Assembly: GCA_964500435.1 (NCBI GenBank)
Contig: CAZCNL010000001.1
Location: 248,001-312,000 of the forward strand
DNA: 64,000 nucleotides
Reading direction: 5' to 3'
Origin: GWF2-33-9 sp964500435
GTDB taxonomy: Bacteria > Bacteroidota > Ignavibacteria > Kapaibacteriales > UBA2268
Shown: piece after piece, positions 18,295 to 25,928 of the stretch
How positions within the stretch are numbered: position 1 is the first letter of the stretch
How the letters are laid out: every line of letters begins with the position of its first letter
Notes under the pieces: model-generated
What the model was told of the DNA's origin: nothing
Databases searched by the model: none
The model's input: only the letters and a program-made list of their open reading frames with translations
Program-made: the position numbers and the translations under genes

Positions 18295-20019
18295 TTAATA
18301 CTCTAATTTTTTAAATTTATATTGTTTGTATTTTCCATCCCATTGAGCCTTACGCACAGATTTTTCAATATTTTCGTCAGTTTCAATTCGTCCAATTCCG
18401 GAATCACGTGCTTCTTTGGCAACGGCAATCGCAATCTGTGCAGAAATTTCACGAATATTATCCATTTCTGGTAATAGCTTACCTTGTTCGAGTTCTTGGT
18501 CTGTTACTAATTCTGATAATCTTTTACTTGCTGCAAGGAACATCTTATAAGTAATAAATGGCGCTTTTGCCACCAAGGCTCCCAAACCAACACCTGGGAA
18601 AATATACATATTGTTGGATTGAGAAACATACATTTTTCCATATTCACCTTCAATTGGTTCAAATGGAGAACCTGTTGCAACAATGCCTTTGCCTTTTGTG
18701 TTGTAATAAACATCTTCAGGAGTACATTCTGATTGTGAAGTTGGGTTTGAAAGTGCAAAGAAGATGGGCCTTTCAGTATTTTTCGCAACTTCTTGAATTA
18801 TTTTATCATTAAATAGTTTAGCTTGTGCTGTGGCACCAATTAATACAGTAGGCTTGGCATTTTTAATAACTTCTTCAAAAGTTATATGATTTGGATCAGC
18901 AACTTTCCAATTTGCGATATTTTCTCTCTTTTGTGCGAAGATTTTCATTTGAGGTTCTAAATTTGGCATATCTTCTACGACTAAACCATTTATATCAATT
19001 GCAAAAATTTTTTCTTTTATTTCGTCATCGGTTAATCCTTCTTCACGTAATGCATTTGAAATATTAAAACATACACCTGAACCAGCCTGCCCCAAGCCAA
19101 CCACAACGAACCTTTCTTTGTTAAATGAAGATTTTTTCAATTTCATTGCGGAATATAACGCTGCAAGAAGAACTGCACCAGTACCTTGAATATCATCATT
19201 AAAAGATAAAATTCTTTTTTGGTAACGTTCCAAAATTTTGAAAGCATTTTGTTTACCAAAGTCTTCCCATTGAAGCAAGGCATTTGGAAAATTTCGTTTT
19301 ACTCCTAATACGAATTTTTCAATAAACTTATCATATTCTTCACCTTGAAGTCTTTTCTTATGGACACCTAAATATAAAGGGTCGTCCAAGAGTCTTTGGC
19401 AATTAGTTCCTACATCCAAAGTTATAGGAAGGCAACCGGCTGGATTTAATCCAGCAGCACTTACATATAAGTTAACTTTTCCAACAGGAATACCCATCCC
19501 ATCAGACCCTAAATCACCCAGCCCTAATATTCTTTCGCCATCAGTAACTACTATTAAATATATTTCGGGACTTTCAACGTTTTGAAAAATTTGGTCTATT
19601 CGGTCAATATTGTCTTCGGTGATATATATCCCACGAAATTTCCTGAGGATATGACTCATTAGCATACATGCTTGTCCAACTGTCGGAGTATATACAATTG
19701 GTAACATTTCTTTTAAATGTGCTTGTAAAAGATTATAAAACAACGTTTCATTACGATTGAGAACACTTTGTAAAAAGATATACTTTTCAAGGTCGGAGTT
19801 CTTTTGCAAATACATATCGTAAGTTCGTTGGACTTGTTCTTCAATTGTTAAAACTTTGTCTCGTATTAATCCATCAAGACCGAGTTCAATCCTTTCACTC
19901 AAAGAGAAAGCTGCTCCTTTGTTTAATAATGCATTATTCATTAAGTGTGGACCTTTAATATATACTTCGACATAATGTTCATTAGTCAAATGGTCCACTT
20001 TATAACTAAATAACTTCAT
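18295..20019 (-). CDS. maeA: Malic enzyme (NAD(P)-dependent, oxaloacetate-decarboxylating)
   Basis: Large-type malic enzyme of 574 residues, decarboxylating malate to pyruvate with NAD(P) reduction. Recognised by NKGAAFSLSERIELGLDGL, LPIVYTPTVGQAC, VTDGERILGLGDLGSDGMGIPVGK (split here as consecutive motifs), the metal-site DDIQGTGAV and the nucleotide-binding VVGLGQAGSGV. The length fits the eukaryote/SfcA-like class rather than the MaeB-phosphotransacetylase fusion. NAD versus NADP use cannot be decided by eye. Follows ddl by 33 nt and so is probably co-transcribed with the uracil-DNA glycosylase gene and ddl. Confidence 0.95.
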   Translation of the reverse strand: MKLFSYKVDHLTNEHYVEVYIKGPHLMNNALLNKGAAFSLSERIELGLDGLIRDKVLTIEEQVQRTYDMYLQKNSDLEKYIFLQSVLNRNETLFYNLLQAHLKEMLPIVYTPTVGQACMLMSHILRKFRGIYITEDNIDRIDQIFQNVESPEIYLIVVTDGERILGLGDLGSDGMGIPVGKVNLYVSAAGLNPAGCLPITLDVGTNCQRLLDDPLYLGVHKKRLQGEEYDKFIEKFVLGVKRNFPNALLQWEDFGKQNAFKILERYQKRILSFNDDIQGTGAVLLAALYSAMKLKKSSFNKERFVVVGLGQAGSGVCFNISNALREEGLTDDEIKEKIFAIDINGLVVEDMPNLEPQMKIFAQKRENIANWKVADPNHITFEEVIKNAKPTVLIGATAQAKLFNDKIIQEVAKNTERPIFFALSNPTSQSECTPEDVYYNTKGKGIVATGSPFEPIEGEYGKMYVSQSNNMYIFPGVGLGALVAKAPFITYKMFLAASKRLSELVTDQELEQGKLLPEMDNIREISAQIAIAVAKEARDSGIGRIETDENIEKSVRKAQWDGKYKQYKFKKLEY

Positions 20020-20052
20020 ATAACACTTTTAATTTATATAACAAATTTAAAA

Positions 20053-21072
20053 TTATTCTTTATTCAAAGCCAAGTCAATAATTTTTTCGCAAAGGTCCGG
20101 AAATTCTAATCCAACTTGTTTTGCTGCCATTGGCACTAAACTTGTTGATGTAAAACCTGGTATAGAATTTAATTCTAATAAATATGGTTCACCTTCATCC
20201 GTCAAACGAAAATCAACACGAGCAAAACCTTCTGCGCCAATTATATTATTGCAAATGACAGCGACAGATTGAGCAAATTCTGCGATATCTTCCGGTATAT
20301 CAGCAGGACATTCGTAACGTGTATGTCCTTTTGTATATTTATGTTTATAGTCATAATAATCTTCTTCAGGTATTATTTCAATAACCGGTAAAGCTTCACC
20401 ACCAAGAATACCAACAGTTATTTCTCGTCCTTCAATAAATCTTTCGATAATTATTGAATCAGAATATTCAGCTGCTAATTTTATACCTTGATGAATTTCA
20501 TCTAAATTCCCGTTTTTGACAATTGTTATTCCTATTGATGAGCCTTGATAATTTGGCTTGATAACAATTTGATTGCCAAGACCTTTTCTAATTTGCTTTA
20601 ATAGTTCTTCATTTTCAATATCACTTTTATGTAAATGTACCCATTCTGGTGTAAGTAAACCAGCTGCTCCAAATAAGTTTTTTGATGTTGCTTTATCTAT
20701 TGCAATTGCACAAGATTTTACTCTGCTGCCAGTATAAGGTATTCCTCTTAATTCCAATAATGCTTGTATTAAGCCATCTTCCCCATTTTTCCCATGTAAT
20801 ACAATAAATGCTACGTCTATATTATCGAATACTTCAGAGTTTATTGCCTCAATGTAATTTCTTGTATCTAATGAATTCAATTCCTCTAAAGTTGGAAAAG
20901 TAGTTGTGTCGATTATTAATTCCTCCGCTTTTTGGATATTTTTACCAAATGCTGGGTCAACTGGAATAACATTATGACCTTTTGTTCTCAAAGCCTCAAT
21001 TACAGATTTTCCACCTGCAATTGACACATTACGTTCAGTGGAAATCCCCCCAAAAATTACTGCAATATTCAT
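20053..21072 (-). CDS. ddl: D-alanine--D-alanine ligase
   Basis: ATP-grasp enzyme of 339 residues making D-Ala-D-Ala for peptidoglycan in the cytoplasm. N-terminal IAVIFGGISTERNVSIAGG, the substrate loop FIVLHGKNGEDGLIQALLE, the ATP-grasp core VIKPNYQGSSIGI, and the metal-binding C-terminal segment ARVDFRLTDEGEPYLLELN ending in PGFTSTSLVP are all present. Separated by 25 nt from the upstream glycosylase gene. Confidence 0.96.
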   Translation of the reverse strand: MNIAVIFGGISTERNVSIAGGKSVIEALRTKGHNVIPVDPAFGKNIQKAEELIIDTTTFPTLEELNSLDTRNYIEAINSEVFDNIDVAFIVLHGKNGEDGLIQALLELRGIPYTGSRVKSCAIAIDKATSKNLFGAAGLLTPEWVHLHKSDIENEELLKQIRKGLGNQIVIKPNYQGSSIGITIVKNGNLDEIHQGIKLAAEYSDSIIIERFIEGREITVGILGGEALPVIEIIPEEDYYDYKHKYTKGHTRYECPADIPEDIAEFAQSVAVICNNIIGAEGFARVDFRLTDEGEPYLLELNSIPGFTSTSLVPMAAKQVGLEFPDLCEKIIDLALNKE

Positions 21073-21097
21073 ATGATTATTTTTTTTGTTTATAAAT

Positions 21098-21868
21098 TTA
21101 TTGTTTTGACTCTAGATATAATTTTTGTAACAATTGGACATCTTCCCATACTTCTTTTTTAGCACTTGGATTTCTCAACAAATATGCTGGGTGAAAAGTA
21201 GGGATTAATTTAATGCCGTTGAATTCAAGTATTTTACCTCGAACTTTAGTGATTTGATAACTTCCACCAGCAAGAGCTTTAAGTGGTACTGCTCCCAAAG
21301 TCAAGATAAATTTGGGTTTAATAAGTTCTATTTGTTTTATTAAATAAGGCAAACAATCTTTATATTCATCTTCAGTTGGTGTTTTATTTCCAGGAGGTCT
21401 GCATTTTACAACATTAGCAATATAAACATCATCCCTTTTTAAGTTAATTGCATCCAAGATTTTAGTTAGTAGTTGCCCCGCCCTTCCGACAAATGGCTCT
21501 CCTTTGATATCTTCATCGGCTCCTGGTGCTTCGCCTATTAGCATAATTTCAGCCCTTGGATTTCCTGTCCCAAAAACGAAATTGTTTCTTGTTTCACCAA
21601 ATTTACATTTTTTACAATTATGTATTATACTATAAAACTCTTCAAGAGCAGTTGAATTTTTCCAAATATCATTATCAGAAGAAATAAATTTATTCGATAG
21701 TTTAAAATCTGTTGTTTGTTCTGTCATTTTTATAGGGGTGTCATTGTTAATTGAAATGTTTAGCTTTTGTTTTTCTAAATTAAAATTAAAAAATAAAAAA
21801 TCTCCTTCGCTATCTTGGAGTTCTTTAAATAAATTAATAATACTTTCAGTTAACAAATTTTTGTGCAT
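21098..21868 (-). CDS. Uracil-DNA glycosylase, family 4 (4Fe-4S)
   Basis: Removes uracil from DNA in base excision repair. 256 residues: an N-terminal extension of about 70 residues with no motif, then the family 4 core. The four cluster cysteines are visible at Cys85 and Cys88 (CKKCKFG), Cys156 (VVKCRPPGNK) and Cys172 (KDCLPYL). Active-site segments are IGEAPGADED at 112-120 and HPAYLLRNP at 226-234. Typically such proteins are annotated as uracil-DNA glycosylase or 'DNA polymerase domain' protein. First gene of a probable operon with ddl and maeA. Confidence 0.92.
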   Translation of the reverse strand: MHKNLLTESIINLFKELQDSEGDFLFFNFNLEKQKLNISINNDTPIKMTEQTTDFKLSNKFISSDNDIWKNSTALEEFYSIIHNCKKCKFGETRNNFVFGTGNPRAEIMLIGEAPGADEDIKGEPFVGRAGQLLTKILDAINLKRDDVYIANVVKCRPPGNKTPTEDEYKDCLPYLIKQIELIKPKFILTLGAVPLKALAGGSYQITKVRGKILEFNGIKLIPTFHPAYLLRNPSAKKEVWEDVQLLQKLYLESKQ

Positions 21869-21878
21869 AATTTGATTA

Positions 21879-21886
21879 CAAAATTA
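21879..21886 (-). promoter_or_regulatory. Bacteroidota-type -7 box very close to the glycosylase start
   Basis: Minus-strand TAATTTTG followed by TAA, only 10 nt upstream of the ATG, implying a transcript leader of just a few nucleotides if used. Confidence 0.5.
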
Positions 21887-21906
21887 TGCAACTTTAAGAG
21901 AAAATG

Positions 21907-23211
21907 TTACGAACATTTTTCTTTTCTTAATGCAACAATAAATTGAGTTCCTTCGTTAACCTTGGAGATAACGTGTATTTCAGCATTTAACATTTCAACA
22001 TATTTTTTTACAATCGAAAGTCCAAGCCCACTTCCAAATGTATGAGATACATTCGTTCCACGATATAATGGCTCGAATACGAGTGGCAATTCATTATCAG
22101 GAATACCTACTCCAAAATCTTGAACAATAAGTTCAACTAAGTTATCTTCTTCTTTTAATTCTACGATAATTGGTTTTTCACTTTTAGAGTATTGACATGC
22201 ATTTTTCAATAAAATTCTCAAAATTGCTTGGATTAATACTTTATCTGTGCTACATATAAATTTTTCATAATTGTGCTTAAAGAATATTTGATGTTGGTAT
22301 TCATCTAAAACTTTAATTTCTTCTATTATTTCATAACAAGATGAAATTATATCAATATTAACTTTTTCAACGCTTGTTTTTATCTCTTCTTCGGCGATTA
22401 AATGAACATTATCCATTGAATCAACAAGTTGATTGATGGATTTTTCCATCCTTTCGAAAATATCATTGCTAATTTCGATTTTACTTCGTTTTTGGATAAT
22501 TTTCAATAAATCAATTGATGTTTTGATTACAGTCAGTGGGTCTCTAAATTCTTGAACTAAAATGTTTAAAAATTTCTCTTTAAGCTCTCTTATTTTTTGT
22601 TCATTTTTCAGTAAAATTTGAAGTTCTTCTCTTGCTTCCAATAATTGCTGTTCTACGAATTTTCTTTCTGATACTTCAATTTGCAATGATTCAATAGTTT
22701 CTTGTAACTTCATAGTTCGAGAGACTAATTGGTCTTCCAAACTTTTTATTATTTCAGCAAAATTTAATTGCAGTTTTTTACTATCTGAAACATCGATAAG
22801 CGTAATAACAAAAATTTCTTTAAGCGGGGAAAATGCTACGTATTGATACCATTTATCTTTATCTTCATCGTAAATTTCATAACGAATACTTCCCCCTTTT
22901 AATGAAATTCGCCCAAGTTGCTTTATTTCTTTCTTTTTTTGCTCATCAATTTGAAATATGTTTGAATAATTACTGCCGACTATTTCTTCTTTATTTTTAT
23001 CATAAAACTTTAAAGATTCTTTATTTAAATATAGGATTTTATAATCGTTTGGTTCCCCTTTTTCGTTTGTAAGGATGCGATTAATCGATATTCCGTAAGG
23101 AAGGTCGTCAATAATTAAAAAAAATAATTCGAGAATATTCTCGACACTATTTAATTCTATTTCATCTGAAATTAGGTATTGTTCGATTTTTTCGGCAACT
23201 AAATTCATCAT
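21907..23211 (-). CDS. PAS-containing histidine-kinase-like protein lacking the phospho-histidine
   Basis: 434 residues, soluble. A PAS-like domain spans about 28-145 (ISINRILTNE, then ILYLNKESLKFYDK). A coiled coil covers about 150-210, a HisKA-like helical hairpin about 211-275, and a HATPase_c domain about 310-430 with N box (LLKNACQYSK), G1 (QDFGVGIPD) and G2 (GSGLGLSIVK) intact. The H-box reads LVQEFRDPLTVI where SHEFRTPLTxI is expected: residue 220 is Gln (codon CAA), not His. The ATP site therefore looks functional while the usual phosphoacceptor is missing. No response regulator is adjacent. It may act as a pseudokinase or partner of another kinase. The alternative, a simple H-box shift, is not supported because no other His occurs in that helix. 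Confidence 0.82.
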   Translation of the reverse strand: MMNLVAEKIEQYLISDEIELNSVENILELFFLIIDDLPYGISINRILTNEKGEPNDYKILYLNKESLKFYDKNKEEIVGSNYSNIFQIDEQKKKEIKQLGRISLKGGSIRYEIYDEDKDKWYQYVAFSPLKEIFVITLIDVSDSKKLQLNFAEIIKSLEDQLVSRTMKLQETIESLQIEVSERKFVEQQLLEAREELQILLKNEQKIRELKEKFLNILVQEFRDPLTVIKTSIDLLKIIQKRSKIEISNDIFERMEKSINQLVDSMDNVHLIAEEEIKTSVEKVNIDIISSCYEIIEEIKVLDEYQHQIFFKHNYEKFICSTDKVLIQAILRILLKNACQYSKSEKPIIVELKEEDNLVELIVQDFGVGIPDNELPLVFEPLYRGTNVSHTFGSGLGLSIVKKYVEMLNAEIHVISKVNEGTQFIVALRKEKCS

Positions 23212-23276
23212 TTACGGTTTTATGTTGTTCATAGGTTTTACTAACAATTATTGTGCCGAAAATTAATGCTGCTAAA

Positions 23277-23780
23277 CTATTGATTTTCAATATATTTTTT
23301 CAATATATCAACGAAATAGTCGCTTTCTCCATCATTATTCGTTGCTTTGGTTAAACCCATAAGTTTAATTTCATCAGTCATTAGAAATTTTCGGAAATAT
23401 TTTATTTTTGTTCTTGTTTTTTTTGATATTTTATTTGATGCATCGTAAAATAGTTCCTGTAAATTGTTTTGATTAATCGTAGGCTTATAATCGCTATTCA
23501 ACCACACTTTATGCAGATAATATCGAATCCATTCCAGCCCGATACGTACTGCTTTTGAAGTATGTGAGCGTGCTCCATAATCAATTACTATGCAAGTATA
23601 ACCCAAGGCTAAATGAATCAGCAGGTCGGCATCTAAACTATTCAGTAAATCCTCAAATGCTAATTTTTCACAATGACTTGATTGAATCCGAACAAAACTT
23701 GTTTCAGATAATCTAATTGGCAAATCGTTTATAATTTCAATTCCAGTTGTCAAATTAATGTAATATTTTATTTTTTGCAT
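23277..23780 (-). CDS. Conserved-looking protein of unknown function
   Basis: 167 residues, no signal peptide or membrane segment. Notable segments: YYINLTTGIEII at the N-terminus, FVRIQSSHCEKLAFEDLL, LALGYTCIVIDYGARSHTSKA and IGLEWIRYYLHKVWL. From memory these resemble an uncharacterised family best known from cyanobacteria and plastid-bearing eukaryotes, but this has not been verified. It lies 65 nt upstream of the PAS kinase-like gene on the same strand and could be co-transcribed with it. No enzymatic motif is recognised. Confidence 0.6.
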   Translation of the reverse strand: MQKIKYYINLTTGIEIINDLPIRLSETSFVRIQSSHCEKLAFEDLLNSLDADLLIHLALGYTCIVIDYGARSHTSKAVRIGLEWIRYYLHKVWLNSDYKPTINQNNLQELFYDASNKISKKTRTKIKYFRKFLMTDEIKLMGLTKATNNDGESDYFVDILKKYIENQ

Positions 23781-23914
23781 AACCTCAATAATTTAATCAT
23801 TAAATTAAACTTTTTCTTAGACGTTCTATTTGTTTGTTTAATAGAAGTTATTCACATTTTACAAACTTAATTTATTATTACGTCTTATACATATTAATTT
23901 AATAACTTGTAAAT
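23781..23914. other. Divergent intergenic region before mutL
   Basis: AT-rich spacer between the unknown minus-strand gene and mutL. It contains no ATG in front of mutL and no clear TAnnTTTG element. Confidence 0.5.
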
Positions 23915-25828
23915 CTGGAAAATCATATAAACATATTACCTGATTACATTGCAAATCAAATTGCAGCTGGTGAAGTAGTACAAAGACCAGAATCTGTTGT
24001 CAAAGAATTGGTTGAAAACTCACTTGATTCTGGAGCAACTGAAATTGCTGTAATTATTCAAGATGGCGGTAGTCAATTAATCGCAATAATTGATAATGGT
24101 TGCGGAATGAGCAAGGCTGACCTTGCTTTGTCAATAAAACGTCATGCAACAAGTAAAATTAAAACTTCCGAAGATTTAGAAAAAATAAAAACATTTGGTT
24201 TTAGAGGCGAAGCACTTGCTTCAATTTCTTCTGTTGCAGATTTAGAAATCAGAACAAAAAGAAAGGAAGATACAATAGGATGGAGATTAACAAGTGAACC
24301 TTTGAAAGAACCAAGCATCGACCCATTTAATTTGGAAAACGGCACCCAAGTTTATGTTAGAAATTTATTTTACAATGTACCCGCTCGTAAGAAGTTTCTT
24401 AAACCAAAGCTTTCAGAAGTAAGAATAATTAGTGATACATTAATCAAGTTCGCTTTTGCAAATACTGATATCCGGTTTACATATTACAATGACGATACTC
24501 TTATTTTCGATTTAAAACCCGGAACACTCCTTGACAGGATTTCAACATTGTTACGTAAACCCAACAAGGAAACATTAATTCCTGTTGATTATGCGAACGA
24601 ATTAGTTCATATCACGGGTTTTATCGGTCACCCATCAATTTCCCAAATGACTTCATCTGGTCAATATTTATTTGTAAACAGGAGGCCAATTGAATCAAGA
24701 AATCTTTCATTTGCTATCTTTTCGGCTTATGAACATTTGCTTGATAAAAAGCAAAAGCCTATTTATGTTTTAAATCTTGAAATCGATCCACAAAGAATTG
24801 ATGTCAATATTCACCCACAAAAAAATGAAGTTAAATTTGATAACGAGAATTATGTTTATAATTCATTAAGAAAATCTGTAAATTTAACTCTACAAAATAA
24901 TAATTTGATGACCGAAATTGAAATTAATAATAATTTGAGCAACGATCCTTTTGTGACATTAAATGATCAACAAAATAATGAAATTATTCTGGTCAATCAA
25001 ATAACTGGTGAAATTATCTCAAAGGACACAAATGAAAATCAAGGTAATAAATCAATTAATACAAGTAATATTCCAAATTCAAATAGATATACGTCCTCAT
25101 TCAATTTCAAACAACCTCACCCATTACCTAAGGAAAATTTCGACATAATATTCAAAAATACTGATTTTCAACAAACTTCTGAAAGTTTTCAAAATTCATC
25201 ATTAATAATTAAGAAAAATTTAAAGAAAAGCATCGATGAATTACGTAATGATTTAGAATATGCTAATTATTTTCAAATTCATAATAAATATATAATAGTT
25301 ACTACAAGCGATGGAATTATTATCGTTGACCAACATAATGCACACGAGCGGGTAATTTTTGAACGAGTATATTCTAATTTTTCAAAACTACTTTCTAACA
25401 ATCAAGAATTAATTTTTCCAATAGAAATAACTTTAAAAATTACTTATATCTCATTGCTTCAAGAAATTAAGGAAGAAATCGAATTATTAGGTTTTAAATT
25501 TGATGTGATCTCCCCTACTCAAATTAAACTTTATTCTATTCCCAAAGATGTGCCTTTGGGTAAAGAAGAGTTTATAATTTCCAATTTACTCGAGGATTAT
25601 TTAAATAATTTGGAATTGAGAAATTATCCCAAAAGAGAAAGAATTATAGCAACTTTCAGTTGTAAATCAGCAATTAAAACAGGAGAAAAATTAACAACAG
25701 AAAAAATGAAACAATTAGTTCTGGATTTATTTAACTGCAAAACACCTTACGTTTGCCCACACGGTCGTCCAATAGTTTTAGAAATGTCATTGTCAGATTT
25801 AGATAGACAGTTCGGTAGAACATCTTAA
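23915..25828 (+). CDS. mutL: DNA mismatch repair protein MutL (non-canonical start)
   Basis: GHKL ATPase of mismatch repair, about 637 residues. Conserved N-terminal sequence INILPDYIANQIAAGEVVQ, then RPESVVKELVENSLDSG, is encoded upstream of the first usable TTG (24008), so the gene must start earlier. The frame is open only from 23906, and contains no ATG, GTG or TTG before the conserved block; candidates are CTG at 23915 or ATA at 23927 (GGA 7 nt upstream). ATPase motifs DNGCGM and TFGFRGEAL are intact. The C-terminal part carries endonuclease motifs: DQHNAHERVIFE (Asp472, His474, Glu478, Glu483; the usual Ala is Asn), a FSCKSA segment, CPHGRP and FGR near the end. It is thus probably a nicking MutL, as expected where MutH is absent. 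Confidence 0.9.
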   Translation: MENHINILPDYIANQIAAGEVVQRPESVVKELVENSLDSGATEIAVIIQDGGSQLIAIIDNGCGMSKADLALSIKRHATSKIKTSEDLEKIKTFGFRGEALASISSVADLEIRTKRKEDTIGWRLTSEPLKEPSIDPFNLENGTQVYVRNLFYNVPARKKFLKPKLSEVRIISDTLIKFAFANTDIRFTYYNDDTLIFDLKPGTLLDRISTLLRKPNKETLIPVDYANELVHITGFIGHPSISQMTSSGQYLFVNRRPIESRNLSFAIFSAYEHLLDKKQKPIYVLNLEIDPQRIDVNIHPQKNEVKFDNENYVYNSLRKSVNLTLQNNNLMTEIEINNNLSNDPFVTLNDQQNNEIILVNQITGEIISKDTNENQGNKSINTSNIPNSNRYTSSFNFKQPHPLPKENFDIIFKNTDFQQTSESFQNSSLIIKKNLKKSIDELRNDLEYANYFQIHNKYIIVTTSDGIIIVDQHNAHERVIFERVYSNFSKLLSNNQELIFPIEITLKITYISLLQEIKEEIELLGFKFDVISPTQIKLYSIPKDVPLGKEEFIISNLLEDYLNNLELRNYPKRERIIATFSCKSAIKTGEKLTTEKMKQLVLDLFNCKTPYVCPHGRPIVLEMSLSDLDRQFGRTS

Positions 25829-25884
25829 ATATCAATATAGTTGTCAAAAAAAATGAATAAACTAAATAGTAGCCAAAAATTAAC

Positions 25885-25892
25885 TAATTTTG
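25885..25892 (+). promoter_or_regulatory. Bacteroidota-type -7 box for the M1 aminopeptidase gene
   Basis: TAATTTTG, 36 nt upstream of the ATG. No TTG at -33. Confidence 0.55.
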
Positions 25893-25928
25893 TATTAAAC
25901 GATTTATAAATATTTAATTAAATTTACA

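Noticed and set aside
24008..24010. TTG as the true start of mutL
   Set aside because: It would remove the conserved IAAGEVV block and part of the first ATPase motif that are encoded in frame just upstream.
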